Shown piece by piece: positions 45,837 to 54,811 of a DNA stretch of 64,000 bases. Position numbers and translations under genes: made by a program. The notes below the pieces were generated by a model. That model ran no database searches. It was given only the letters and a program-made list of their open reading frames with translations, and had not been told where the DNA came from. Location: contig JAHBTJ010000002.1 in NCBI GenBank assembly GCA_019638595.1, forward strand, positions 305,033 through 369,032, written 5' to 3'. Source of the stretch: Chitinophagaceae bacterium. Lineage in GTDB: Bacteria > Bacteroidota > Bacteroidia > Chitinophagales > Chitinophagaceae. The first letter of the stretch is position 1. Every line of letters begins with the position of its first letter.

Positions 45837-46697
45837 TCAAGATACTAAGTTCAGCAGATATTCCCCGTATCCGCTCTTCATCAATGGCTTGGCTATTGTT
45901 AACAGTTGTTCTTTGCTTATAAATCCTTTCCTGTAAGCAATTTCCTCTATGCAGGCTATTTTAATACCCTGCCGCTGCTCAATTACCTGCACAAACAGCG
46001 ATGCCTGCATCAGTGAGTCGAATGTGCCGGTATCAAGCCATGCTGTACCGCGGTCTAAAACCGATACTTTCAATTTACCCCGCCGGAGATATTCTTTATT
46101 GATGTCTGTTATTTCGTATTCACCTCTTGGCGAGGGGCGGAGGCTTTTGGCAATGGATATTACCTCGTTGTCGTAGAAATACAGCCCCGGCACCACGAAG
46201 TTGCTTTTTGGCTTTGCAGGTTTTTCTTCAATAGACAAAGCGTTCATATGCTCGTCAAAATCAACCACCCCATATCTTTCCGGGTCGCTTACCTGGTAAG
46301 CAAATACAATTCCCCCGTCGGGATCAACATGGGAGCTGAGCTGCCTGCCAAGCCCGGCGCCATAAAAAATATTATCGCCCAGCACCAGCGCTACTTTTTC
46401 GTTGCCGATAAATTCTGCCCCTATTACAAATGCCTGCGCCAACCCGTTAGGTACCGCTTGTTCCGCATAAGAAAATTGTAAACCCAGGTGGTTGCCATCG
46501 CCGAAAAGCTTTTTAAAATTAGGCAGGTCATGTGGCGTGGATATGATCAATATCTCCTTTATCCCCGCCAGCATCAGTATCGAAAGCGGGTAATATATCA
46601 TAGGCTTATCATATACAGGCATTATCTGCTTGCTGATAGCGTATGTAATGGGGTGCAGCCTTGTACCCGAACCGCCTGCCAGTATTATTCCTTTCAT
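45837..46697 (-). CDS. rfbA: Glucose-1-phosphate thymidylyltransferase
   Basis: This 286-residue enzyme makes dTDP-glucose for surface polysaccharide synthesis. The N-terminal [19 protein letters not shown] is the nucleotidyltransferase signature; [10 protein letters not shown], and [12 protein letters not shown] near the C-terminus, are typical of RfbA. The remaining rfbBCD genes are not in the window. It is first in the minus-strand unit rfbA-galE-transketolase half. Confidence 0.94.
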   Translation of the reverse strand: MKGIILAGGSGTRLHPITYAISKQIMPVYDKPMIYYPLSILMLAGIKEILIISTPHDLPNFKKLFGDGNHLGLQFSYAEQAVPNGLAQAFVIGAEFIGNEKVALVLGDNIFYGAGLGRQLSSHVDPDGGIVFAYQVSDPERYGVVDFDEHMNALSIEEKPAKPKSNFVVPGLYFYDNEVISIAKSLRPSPRGEYEITDINKEYLRRGKLKVSVLDRGTAWLDTGTFDSLMQASLFVQVIEQRQGIKIACIEEIAYRKGFISKEQLLTIAKPLMKSGYGEYLLNLVS

Positions 46698-46764
46698 GGG
46701 CGATGAATGCTTTTAAACCGGGCGAAGTTACCCACTTTCAATTAAACCAAAAACGCCTTTAGAA

Positions 46765-47958
46765 TTAACTGAAAATGTGGGAGATATAATAGATAATGGC
46801 TGCCATGATGCCGCTGATGGGGATAGTAATGATCCACGCCCACAGCAGGTTAACGGTAACGCCCCAACGAACTGCCGAAAGGCGTTTGGTAGCCCCCACT
46901 CCCATAATAGAGCCGGCGATGGTGTGCGTTGTGCTTACCGGTATTTTAAGATGTTCTGTTATAAAAAGGGTTAGCGCGCCCGCGGTTTCGGCGGCTACAC
47001 CTTCAAAAGGGGTTACTTTGGTAATACGGCTGCCCATGGTTTTTACAATTTTCCATCCGCCGCTTAAGGTACCCAATGCGATAGCCGTGTAGCAGGAAAT
47101 GGGTACCCATACGGGCATTTGTTCAAAATCCTGTATAGAACCCTGTGCTATAAGGGCTACGGTAATGATGCCCATTACCTTTTGCGCATCGTTGCCGCCA
47201 TGCCCCACGCTGAACGCGGCCGACGATACCAGTTGCAGGCGTTTGAACCAGATGGTAGACCTGTGCGCATTGAGTTTACTGAGATAAAGGGTAAAAATGC
47301 ACATTACGATTATAATAAATGATACCAGCACCAGCTTAAAGTTATGCGAGTGAAAAAGTACTTTCATTGCATGGCTTTCGTAATGCGACTTAAGGTTGGC
47401 AGGATCCAGCTCAAGCGCATTATACAAAAACAATATTACCACTGCTATAATGCCGGTTGAAAACAATTTAGGCCAAATGCTTTTCCGGAAGGAATTAATA
47501 AACCACAGTGAAATAATAAATGCCATGATCATGCCTAAAAGCGGCGCCAGGAATATAAATGCCACGATTTGAAGTACCGGCGCCATATTGATGGCATTAA
47601 ACCCGGCATGCGCAATGGCTGCCCCGGCAAATCCGCCGATAAGGGTGTGCGAAGAGGAAGACGGGATACCAAACCACCAGGTGATCAGGTTCCAGATGAT
47701 GGCGGCGGTGAGCCCCGATAATATTACCTCCAGTGTTATATAGCTTTCTTTTACTGTTTTAGCAATAGTGTTGGCAACACCATGATCTTTAAAAATAAAA
47801 AAAGCAACAAAGTTGAAAAGGGCGGCCCATAATACAGCCTGGAAAGGGGTAAGCACTTTGGTGGAAACAATAGTTGCTATAGAGTTGGCGGCGTCGTGAA
47901 ATCCGTTGATATAGTCAAAAACCAATGCAAGTATAATAATAACAACGAGTAAGGTCAT
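46765..47958 (-). CDS. pit: Inorganic phosphate transporter, PiT family
   Basis: This 397-residue membrane protein has the duplicated PiT signature, DYINGFHDAANSIATIVST near the N-terminus and SVGHGGNDAQKVMGI in the second half, plus about ten hydrophobic helices. It imports phosphate with a cation. It lies 73 bases downstream of a DUF47 gene, its usual regulatory partner, and both may be controlled from the Pho-like region at 48.7-48.9 kb. Confidence 0.93.
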   Translation of the reverse strand: MTLLVVIIILALVFDYINGFHDAANSIATIVSTKVLTPFQAVLWAALFNFVAFFIFKDHGVANTIAKTVKESYITLEVILSGLTAAIIWNLITWWFGIPSSSSHTLIGGFAGAAIAHAGFNAINMAPVLQIVAFIFLAPLLGMIMAFIISLWFINSFRKSIWPKLFSTGIIAVVILFLYNALELDPANLKSHYESHAMKVLFHSHNFKLVLVSFIIIVMCIFTLYLSKLNAHRSTIWFKRLQLVSSAAFSVGHGGNDAQKVMGIITVALIAQGSIQDFEQMPVWVPISCYTAIALGTLSGGWKIVKTMGSRITKVTPFEGVAAETAGALTLFITEHLKIPVSTTHTIAGSIMGVGATKRLSAVRWGVTVNLLWAWIITIPISGIMAAIIYYISHIFS

Positions 47959-48031
47959 ACGTAGTAATTTGAAAACCTGATAACTTGTAAATGGGCGAGC
48001 AGAAGAATCACAGCACTCAAATTTTCAAATG

Positions 48032-48676
48032 TTAAGCGTATTTAACTATAATGGACTCAATAACATTAGCGGCGTCTTCGCATTTGTCGGTAGCTATTTC
48101 CATAGCCTGGTAAATCTCTCTTTTTTTGATCACTTCTTTTGCATCCAGCTCCGTAGCGAATAAGCGCTCAATGCTCATATCAAAAATATCATCTGCCTGA
48201 TTTTCAATGCTGTTGATCTTAACCAGCGATTCCGTGATTTGACGCAGGTTTTTCATGTTGCGTAGTTCATGTACAGCGGTATGGATATGTTCGCAGCCCT
48301 GTACGATCAGCTCAGCGAACTTCTGCATTCCCTGTTCGTTGGGGTTTACGCGGTAGAACTTTATTTTTTTAGATGAAGCGAAAATATAATCTGCTATATC
48401 ATCGAGCGCCGAAGCGAGATAGTGAATGTCTTCCCTGTCGAAGGGAGTGATAAAATTACGCCCCAACTCGGTAAATATTTTATGGGTAAGATCATCACTT
48501 ACATGTTCAAGTTCTTCAATTTGAGATGCAATGGCTGATCTCTTATCATAATCCGGCTCGTGAACCATTTCTTTGAGCTTTTTTGACATTTCCATCACTT
48601 TTACAGCTACTTCTTCAAATAACTGGTAAAAAACCCGGTCTTTCGGCAGGAAAACTTTCATTATAGAGTTCAGCAT
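48032..48676 (-). CDS. DUF47-family PiT accessory protein
   Basis: This 214-residue helical protein resembles PhoU-like DUF47/UPF0111 proteins. Motifs are LEHVSDDLTHKIFTELGRNFITPFDREDIHYLASALDDIADYI and a second half with IENQADDIFDMSIERLF. It regulates the neighbouring phosphate transporter in other bacteria. The ATG at 48676 is used here; M6 (48661) is an alternative. A -7-like TATTTTTG on the minus strand lies at 48693-48700. Confidence 0.88.
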   Translation of the reverse strand: MLNSIMKVFLPKDRVFYQLFEEVAVKVMEMSKKLKEMVHEPDYDKRSAIASQIEELEHVSDDLTHKIFTELGRNFITPFDREDIHYLASALDDIADYIFASSKKIKFYRVNPNEQGMQKFAELIVQGCEHIHTAVHELRNMKNLRQITESLVKINSIENQADDIFDMSIERLFATELDAKEVIKKREIYQAMEIATDKCEDAANVIESIIVKYA

Positions 48677-48692
48677 AATTCGAAACTTTGAG

Positions 48693-48700
48693 CAAAAATA
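48693..48700 (-). promoter_or_regulatory. -7 element for DUF47-pit
   Basis: TATTTTTG read on the minus strand matches TAnnTTTG 17 bases before the DUF47 start. No TTTG lies at the expected upstream distance, as would be expected if an activator were needed. Confidence 0.4.
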
Positions 48701-48736
48701 AAGTTATCATTTCCCGGCAGCGGCAGATTTTAAGAG

Positions 48737-48758
48737 TTAATGATTTCTTAACATTGAT
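48737..48758. promoter_or_regulatory. Two-unit Pho-box-like repeat
   Basis: TTAATG and TTAACA start exactly 11 bases apart. They match the PhoP/PhoB type of 11-bp direct repeat, and lie between the DUF47 promoter and the six-unit array. The pair can be read on either strand, so either divergent unit may be the target. Confidence 0.45.
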
Positions 48759-48789
48759 ATATCCCCCCCTCACACCCGTTTCAAGGCAG

Positions 48790-48855
48790 TTAATGTTTTG
48801 ATAATGCCTGAGTAACATATTGATAATGCCGGGGTAACAATACGGTAACCTGCCG
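48790..48855 (+). promoter_or_regulatory. Six 11-bp direct repeats, Pho-box-like array
   Basis: TAA cores begin at 48791, 48802, 48813, 48824, 48835 and 48846, exactly 11 bases apart, each followed by C or T (three read GTAAC). Such helical-phase repeats are how OmpR/PhoB-family dimers bind DNA. The array ends five bases before a -7-like TTGCTTTG (48860-48867) and takes the place of a -33 element, as PhoB boxes do. The TonB receptor starts at 48882. Confidence 0.6.
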
Positions 48856-48881
48856 TGCATTGCTTTGTGGAAAATTAAGGT

Positions 48882-51686
48882 ATGCAAAAAGGAACCAGGG
48901 CGTGTGCTGTATTAATTTCTCTTTTATTTCTTTCTTCTTTCTTATATGCGCAAAGCGCGCGGCTTACCGGCAAAATTGTAAACGAAAAAAATGAGCCTGT
49001 TGCCGGCGCTTCCATAAAAATAGCAGGGTTACAGGGAGGCACTACCTCCGATGTGCAGGGTATGTATAGCCTTACCCTTTCAACCGGCAAAAAATATGAG
49101 CTGGAAATTTCGGCGATAGGATACGAAACCAGGAATATAACAGAAGTAGAGGTGCTGAACGGACAGGTAAATGAATTGAACATCGTAGTAAACGTAAAGG
49201 CAAAAGATCTGGAAGGGATAGTAGTTACGGCCAAAAAATCTACGGCTAAAATGGAAACAGTTTCATCTGTCATCCAGTTTCAAAAAAATACCAATACGGT
49301 AGCTTCTGTTATTTCGGCGGAAAGCATACGCAGAAGCCCGGACAGGAACACCGGCGAAGTTTTAAAACGCATTCCCGGGCTTAGTTTGCAGGAAGGGAAA
49401 TTTGTGGTAGTTCGTGGTTTGGCAGACAGGTACAACCAGGCCATGTTAAACGGTATTTTGCTGAGCAGTACAGAGCCCGACAGGAAAGCATTTTCTTTTG
49501 ATATGTTCCCGGCTCAGATTATTGACAATATTATAGTGAACAAAGCTTTTGTGCCGGAATATCCCGGCGAGTGGGCAGGCGGGTTGATACAGATCAACAC
49601 AAAGGACATGCCTGCAAGGAACTTCCTGAATGTGCAGGTGGGCACAGGGTTTAATTCGCAAACTATTGGAAAAAAGTTTCAAAAAGTAACCGGGGGAAGC
49701 ACAGACTGGCTGGGTATGGATTATGGAGTAAGAGGGTTGCCTTCTTCTTATATCAGTAAAACACAGTTCGACGAACTGAACCCTGCAGAAAAAACAGAAA
49801 TAGGAAAGAACCTTAATAATATATGGACGGCGGATGAATCCAGGCTGCCCCTGAATTATTCTTTCCAGCTAAATGGCGGCATCAACAAAAAAATGTTTGG
49901 TAAGCAGGTGGGCGGAGTATTGAGTGTGGTGTATAACCAGTTGAACAGGTATCAAAAATTATTGAACCGCGTAAATGCCATTAACGGAAATGATGTGTCT
50001 GTTGATTACAATTACAATGACGATAAATATGCAACCGATATCAACTGGGGCGCATTGGGTAGCCTGAGTGTGCAATTAGATCCGCGTAATAAAATTTCGG
50101 TAAAATCGGTATTTAATGTAAACAGCACCAGTTACATTACCCAACGTTCGGGCATCAATAATATCCGGTTGGATGATGTTCGTGGCTCTGAGATCAAGTT
50201 CCGTCAAAATACTTTCTTTACAGTGCAGGCTATTGGTGAGCACAGTCTTGCCATTGCCACCCCTCTTAAGCTAAAATGGTACGGCAGCTTTAATATACTC
50301 GATAGCTACACTCCCGATCAAAAAAGAATATTATATACACGTCCTTCGGGAACACAGGAGCCTTATTTATTAGCTATCGGCAACTCGCTTTCGCAGGAAA
50401 GCGGCAGCAGGATATTCCAGGGGCTGAATGATTATATATATACAGCCGGCGGTGATCTTTCTTATAACTTTAATCTTTTTGGTCAGAAGCAAACGGTAAA
50501 AGGCGGGTATATGCTGCAGGTAAAGGATCGCCTGTACGATGCCAAGCCTTTTTCTATTTATCTGCCTGTTGATAATCCTGTGCTGCGGCAGTTACCGGCA
50601 GACCAGGTATTTGCTCCCGGGAATTTTGGCAATGCGGCTTCAAACAGCAATCTTTTCGCATTTGATATTATAAAAGGAACCAATTTCCGTTACCTGGCAA
50701 ATACAATATTGAACGCGGGATACCTTCAGTTGGATAACCAGTTTACACAGGCTTTGCGCGTGGTGTGGGGGTTAAGGGTAGAGCACTATGATCAGTTGGT
50801 GGGCAGTGTTCGCAAAAGCGACCCCCGGTTTACAAATTCAAAGGTAAACGACTTTTTACCCGGCTTGAATGCTACCTATAAGATCACGGGTAAAAGCAAC
50901 CTAAGGCTTTCGGCATCTCAAACCGTTATTCGTCCTGAACTAAGAGAACTTTCATTCCTTAATCTTTACGACTTTGAATTGAATGCCTCCCTGCAGGGAA
51001 ATCCTTCTTTAAAAAGAACCAAGGTCAGCAACTTCGATCTGCGTTATGAATTATATCCCCGTTCCGGTGAGGTATTTTCTATAGGCGCTTTTTATAAAAA
51101 TTTTGCCGATCCTATTGAGCAGATATACAATGCAGGCAGCGGAGGAGCAAGTACTTTTAATTATCAGAATCCTGAAAGAGCTACTTCTTACGGAGCGGAA
51201 ATTGAATTAAGAAAGCGTCTTGACTTTGCTGATTTCTTAAGAAACTTTACTTTCCAGGCCAACGCCGCGTATATATACAGCCGCGTGGAAGACCAGGGAC
51301 TGAACCTTAACCGCGCATTACAAGGACAGTCGCCCTATACCATTAACCTGGGGTTGATGTACGACCTGGAAGAAAAAGGCGTAACAGCCACTTTATTATT
51401 TAACCAGATAGGGGAGCGCATTTACCTTGTTGGCGATATTTCCGCAGGAGCAGGCGCTCCCGATATTTATGAGGCGCCAAGACCCATCCTCGATTTTCAG
51501 TTGAGCAAAAGGGTAATTCATAACAAGGGAGAGATCAGGCTGAACATTTCAGACATCATCAATCGCACACAATTCTTTTATCAAAACAAAGACAATACAA
51601 CAAGTTTCCGGAAAAGTGAAGATCCCATTCGTTTTTCAAGGCGCTGGGGAACTTCATTCGGGGTAACATTTAATTACACATTATAA
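48882..51686 (+). CDS. TonB-dependent outer-membrane receptor
   Basis: This 934-residue protein has a signal peptide (to about 24, YAQ), a carboxypeptidase-regulatory-like domain (about 25-105, LTGKIVNEKNEPVAGASI), a plug domain (SVISAESIRRSPDRNTGEVLKRIPGL, VVRGLADRYNQAMLNG) and a large beta-barrel ending in FGVTFNYTL with a terminal aromatic/hydrophobic pattern. It should import a substrate across the outer membrane with ExbB/ExbD/TonB. The adjacent phosphate genes and the Pho-like array suggest a phosphorus-containing substrate (inference). A lipoprotein gene follows directly. Confidence 0.92.
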   Translation: MQKGTRACAVLISLLFLSSFLYAQSARLTGKIVNEKNEPVAGASIKIAGLQGGTTSDVQGMYSLTLSTGKKYELEISAIGYETRNITEVEVLNGQVNELNIVVNVKAKDLEGIVVTAKKSTAKMETVSSVIQFQKNTNTVASVISAESIRRSPDRNTGEVLKRIPGLSLQEGKFVVVRGLADRYNQAMLNGILLSSTEPDRKAFSFDMFPAQIIDNIIVNKAFVPEYPGEWAGGLIQINTKDMPARNFLNVQVGTGFNSQTIGKKFQKVTGGSTDWLGMDYGVRGLPSSYISKTQFDELNPAEKTEIGKNLNNIWTADESRLPLNYSFQLNGGINKKMFGKQVGGVLSVVYNQLNRYQKLLNRVNAINGNDVSVDYNYNDDKYATDINWGALGSLSVQLDPRNKISVKSVFNVNSTSYITQRSGINNIRLDDVRGSEIKFRQNTFFTVQAIGEHSLAIATPLKLKWYGSFNILDSYTPDQKRILYTRPSGTQEPYLLAIGNSLSQESGSRIFQGLNDYIYTAGGDLSYNFNLFGQKQTVKGGYMLQVKDRLYDAKPFSIYLPVDNPVLRQLPADQVFAPGNFGNAASNSNLFAFDIIKGTNFRYLANTILNAGYLQLDNQFTQALRVVWGLRVEHYDQLVGSVRKSDPRFTNSKVNDFLPGLNATYKITGKSNLRLSASQTVIRPELRELSFLNLYDFELNASLQGNPSLKRTKVSNFDLRYELYPRSGEVFSIGAFYKNFADPIEQIYNAGSGGASTFNYQNPERATSYGAEIELRKRLDFADFLRNFTFQANAAYIYSRVEDQGLNLNRALQGQSPYTINLGLMYDLEEKGVTATLLFNQIGERIYLVGDISAGAGAPDIYEAPRPILDFQLSKRVIHNKGEIRLNISDIINRTQFFYQNKDNTTSFRKSEDPIRFSRRWGTSFGVTFNYTL

Positions 51687-51721
51687 ACATGAGTTTTCCA
51701 ATCAAAACAAATACGAGATAT

Positions 51722-53197
51722 ATGAAAAGAGTTTTTCTGCTGGCAACGGTTCTTACAACAGTAATTGCAATGAGCTGCCGCAAAATTGAAGTAGATGGCG
51801 CCGGGAACAACGGCGGTAATGGAAATATACTCGGTTCTACCGTGGTACTATCGGGCCGTATAACCAAGGATGTTACTTTAAAGAAAGGAGATGAAAATAT
51901 TCTTTCGGGCATTGTATATATAACAAGCGGTGTTACATTAACAGTGGAAGCCGGTGCTACCGTAAAAGGCGATTACAGAGGAAGCAATGTGGCGGCATTG
52001 GTTATAACCCGGGGTGCTAAAGTTGAAGCAAAGGGAACACAGGATGAGCCTATTGTATTTACCAGCTCTTCTCCCGATCCCCGTTCCGGCGACTGGGGTG
52101 GTATTGTATTATGCGGTAAAGCAAGCGTGAACACTGAGTTTACCGGTACCGGCGGCGGCAAAGGTATTATGGAAGTGGAAGGCGGTATAAATAATGCCCA
52201 GGGAGATGGATTAGCCGGTGGCGGCACTACTCCTGATGATGATGACAACAGCGGTACATTACAGTATGTGCGCATTGAGTACGCCGGGTATGCTTACCAG
52301 CCCGATAAAGAAGTAAACAGTCTTACCATGGCTGCTGTGGGCAGGGGTACAACCATTGATCACGTTCAGGTTACTTATGCAAAAGACGATGCCTTTGAGT
52401 GGTTTGGCGGAACGGTAAATTGTAAATACCTGATTGCCTATAAAACGCAGGATGATGATTTTGACTCCGATAACGGCTTTAGCGGAAGCGTTCAGTTTGG
52501 CCTGATCGTGCGTGATTCGCTGATAGCTGATATTTCAAAATCTGAAGCGTTTGAAAGCGATAATAATGCTGCGGGCGCGGATATTACTCCACAAACCAAA
52601 GCTGTATTTTCAAATATAACCGCTATAGGCCCGTTGGCTACGCTGTCCAATATTGGAAACAGCAATTACCTTGCAGGGGCGCAGGTAAGAAGGAATTCTT
52701 CTATTTCGATCATCAATTCGGTATTCCTGGGGTGGCCAACAGGTATTTTGATTGATGCTTCTACCGGGAGAGCTACCGACAGGAATATTACAGATGGCAC
52801 TTTAAATATGGCCGGTGTAGTTGTTGCCGGCTGCAAAACACCTGTTAGCTATACCAGGGGCTCCAATACGGATATTACGGGCGCCACAACAGAATCCATC
52901 AACACATGGTTTAACACACCCGCTTATAAAAACAGGATTATAACAAGCGCCGATAATCTTTACACCCGTCCGTTTGACTATTCTAACCCGGACTTTATTC
53001 CTTTTGGGAACGCATCGTCTGTTTTGGTGAATAAGCCTGCTTCGGGTAGTACGCCTGCTACTATTTATACCTATTTTGATGATCCTTTTATTACAGCCAG
53101 GTCTTTTATTACCGAGGTTGATTTTATTGGAGCCATTGCTCCCGCCGGTGAAAATGCAGGATGGCATAAGGGTTGGACAAGATTTAGCGCTAACTGA
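51722..53197 (+). CDS. Beta-helix-like lipoprotein, partner of the TonB receptor
   Basis: This 491-residue protein has a lipoprotein signal with C19 (MKRVFLLATVL..., IAMSC). The body is Gly/Asp/Asn-rich with repeating beta-strand patterns (VYITSGVTLTVEAGATVKG; EPIVFTSSSPDPRSGDWGGIVL), suggesting a right-handed beta helix exposed on the outer membrane. It has no catalytic motif I recognise. It is co-transcribed with the receptor and probably helps capture its substrate. I preferred ATG 51722; an in-frame ATG at 51689 would place 11 polar residues before the signal. Confidence 0.75.
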   Translation: MKRVFLLATVLTTVIAMSCRKIEVDGAGNNGGNGNILGSTVVLSGRITKDVTLKKGDENILSGIVYITSGVTLTVEAGATVKGDYRGSNVAALVITRGAKVEAKGTQDEPIVFTSSSPDPRSGDWGGIVLCGKASVNTEFTGTGGGKGIMEVEGGINNAQGDGLAGGGTTPDDDDNSGTLQYVRIEYAGYAYQPDKEVNSLTMAAVGRGTTIDHVQVTYAKDDAFEWFGGTVNCKYLIAYKTQDDDFDSDNGFSGSVQFGLIVRDSLIADISKSEAFESDNNAAGADITPQTKAVFSNITAIGPLATLSNIGNSNYLAGAQVRRNSSISIINSVFLGWPTGILIDASTGRATDRNITDGTLNMAGVVVAGCKTPVSYTRGSNTDITGATTESINTWFNTPAYKNRIITSADNLYTRPFDYSNPDFIPFGNASSVLVNKPASGSTPATIYTYFDDPFITARSFITEVDFIGAIAPAGENAGWHKGWTRFSAN

Positions 53198-53218
53198 TTG
53201 AACCAGCCCTGCAGGAAG

Positions 53219-53251
53219 TTGCCCGGTTATTGCAGCCGGGCAATTTTTTTT
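53219..53251 (+). terminator. Terminator after the receptor-lipoprotein unit
   Basis: An 8-bp stem (TTGCCCGG with CCGGGCAA), a 9-base loop and eight T residues follow the lipoprotein stop by 21 bases. Confidence 0.9.
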
Positions 53252-53302
53252 GAATGAACGGTATTGGCTGTTTTTGTAGTTTTAGCTCTAATTTTAAGAG
53301 CT

Positions 53303-53779
53303 ATGGATATGGAATGGCTTAAAACCGGGATTGGCCCTTTAAAAGATTTGATTGGGTTTTTGCACAAAAAAGCGCAAACCAATAACATCCATAAAAAGCA
53401 ACTGATAAAGGAGCTGCGCAATAACCTGAATGTATTTAAAAATGGTTTTTTAAATAATTCCTCTTACGATAATATCATTGGATTGCTGAGCAACAACGCG
53501 TTCCAGGAGGCTGTAAAGAATAATTTTACTTTTAAAAAATTAAAGGAGGGGAAAATTGAGCTTGTTCATATTTATGATGAACGAAATAAAAAATATACCG
53601 GCTGGAGCGCTGAACAACTGGCAGATAAAATTGATGAAAAGATCACCGAATTGCGAAACATTCAAAAGTTGAATGGTGGCTCTGTAAAAGGGGTAAAAAA
53701 CAATATAGCGCTTATGGTAAGCAACCTGTACTACCGCATGAAGCTGCTGGCAAGCTTTATACTTACTGATGCCGGTTAA
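53303..53779 (+). CDS. Hypothetical Lys/Asn-rich helical protein
   Basis: This 158-residue protein is predicted helical and rich in Lys, Asn and Leu (HKKQLIKELRNNLNVFKNG; DKIDEKITELRNIQKLN). No signal peptide, membrane helix or known motif is visible. ATG 53303 or 53309 is the likely start; a TTG at 53264 is less probable. The DNA is AT-richer than most neighbours. Function unknown. Confidence 0.55.
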   Translation: MDMEWLKTGIGPLKDLIGFLHKKAQTNNIHKKQLIKELRNNLNVFKNGFLNNSSYDNIIGLLSNNAFQEAVKNNFTFKKLKEGKIELVHIYDERNKKYTGWSAEQLADKIDEKITELRNIQKLNGGSVKGVKNNIALMVSNLYYRMKLLASFILTDAG

Positions 53780-53903
53780 CATTTATCAAATAATATAGCA
53801 GCTTTTTACCGGCAATTGCTTCTGGTAATCCCATTGATCAGCCTCGTTCGATCATGCTGCTTTATTTTTTCGACAAACTGCACGAAATACCCGCTTTAAG
53901 GGT

Positions 53904-53933
53904 TTGCAATTATAATATGTAGGTGTAATTTTG
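53904..53933 (+). promoter_or_regulatory. Promoter of the first 84-residue gene
   Basis: TTG (within TTTG) at 53904-53906 and TAATTTTG at 53926-53933 are 19 bases apart, an exact match to the Bacteroidota consensus. The expected leader of about 80 bases contains a 12-codon open frame, 53970-54008, starting MQKIEINR. Confidence 0.65.
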
Positions 53934-54023
53934 TAGTGTTAATCTTTTAGTGCGGGAAGCTAACTTATATGCAAAAGATTGAGATCAATCGTCCTGCCGT
54001 AACCTAAGAAAATACGTAAGCTC

Positions 54024-54278
54024 ATGACTCCAAAATTAAAATCGCCGGTATTTATAGATACGCTGGTATTTGATTTAAGTAACACACCATCTCCCTCTTT
54101 AAATGTGGTTTTACGCGATGACCAGGGACGCATATGCAATAGCCTGAATACTGCTTTTGAACCTGGTCTTAAAACTTTTTACTGGAGTGGCTTTAACGAA
54201 CTTCCGTACGGGGTGTATACGCTTGAATTATCTGAAGAAAAAGAAAAGAAGCTGCTGAACCTGGTAAAAAGAGTTTAG
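54024..54278 (+). CDS. 84-residue beta-rich protein A, sorting-domain-like
   Basis: This 84-residue protein shares the pattern FIDTLV...L...VVL-x-D-x-x-G-x-I-C ... YW-x-G-x-N-x-LPYGVY-x-LELS ... LVKR with the paralog at 54812. The end (LPYGVYTLELS, then LVKRV) resembles FlgD-type immunoglobulin folds and the C-terminal type IX secretion sorting domain, but here it stands alone, without signal peptide or cargo. Function unknown. Its promoter is exact to consensus, so it is probably expressed. Confidence 0.7.
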   Translation: MTPKLKSPVFIDTLVFDLSNTPSPSLNVVLRDDQGRICNSLNTAFEPGLKTFYWSGFNELPYGVYTLELSEEKEKKLLNLVKRV

Positions 54279-54396
54279 TAGCGGGCATGTTACCCGCGGA
54301 AAAGCCATATAAACCGAATTGATTTTTGATAAATTATATTCAGGTCCGCAGCTTTTGTTCCGGGCCGGTTGTGCGTTTTAACAAAGCAGGAGCCGG

Positions 54397-54684
54397 CTAT
54401 AAGCCCAGTATTTTGTTCAGTTGTCCTTCCATTTTCTGAAGCGCGTCCGTTACTTCTTTTTCCATCACTGTTGCTTTACCGCTTTGCATTTGGGTTGCGT
54501 ACCACAGCAAAACCATTGATATATAGTCCTGCATGTCTTTTCCCGCAAACTCTGTTTTAAATTCAATGATCTTGTCATTGATGATCTTAATGGTTTTACG
54601 AACCTGCTCTTCATCGGCGGGCGCTACTTTTATGCGGTATGTCCTGTCGCCAATGGGTATATTGATCGCTATAAGTGCCTGCAT
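54397..54684 (-). CDS. zapA: Cell division protein ZapA
   Basis: This 95-residue protein promotes FtsZ-ring assembly. It has the N-terminal beta-rich part (INIPIGDRTYRIKVAPADEEQVRKTIKIIND) and a C-terminal coiled coil (KEVTDALQKMEGQLNKIL) expected of ZapA. It lies between the twin 84-residue genes on the opposite strand. Its promoter is TTTG-N19-TATTTTTG on the minus strand at 54751-54781. Confidence 0.88.
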   Translation of the reverse strand: MQALIAINIPIGDRTYRIKVAPADEEQVRKTIKIINDKIIEFKTEFAGKDMQDYISMVLLWYATQMQSGKATVMEKEVTDALQKMEGQLNKILGL

Positions 54685-54705
54685 TGCTAAATGTTAATAA
54701 GAGAT

Positions 54706-54725
54706 TTATTCACAGGTTATCAACA
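54706..54725 (-). promoter_or_regulatory. Two DnaA-box-like 9-mers in the zapA leader
   Basis: TTATTCACA (54706-54714) fits the DnaA box TTATNCACA, and TTATCAACA (54717-54725) has one mismatch; they start 11 bases apart. They lie within the predicted zapA leader. Confidence 0.35.
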
Positions 54726-54750
54726 GAAACGGGTGTTTTTTACGTTATTT

Positions 54751-54781
54751 CAAAAATACTTTATTGTGTTAATCGCCCAAA
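54751..54781 (-). promoter_or_regulatory. Promoter of zapA
   Basis: Read on the minus strand: TTTG (54781-54778), 19 bases, TATTTTTG (54758-54751), an exact Bacteroidota promoter. The leader to the zapA ATG is about 60 bases. Confidence 0.65.
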
Positions 54782-54811
54782 AAACGTTCAAAATTCAAAT
54801 CCCGGAAAACT

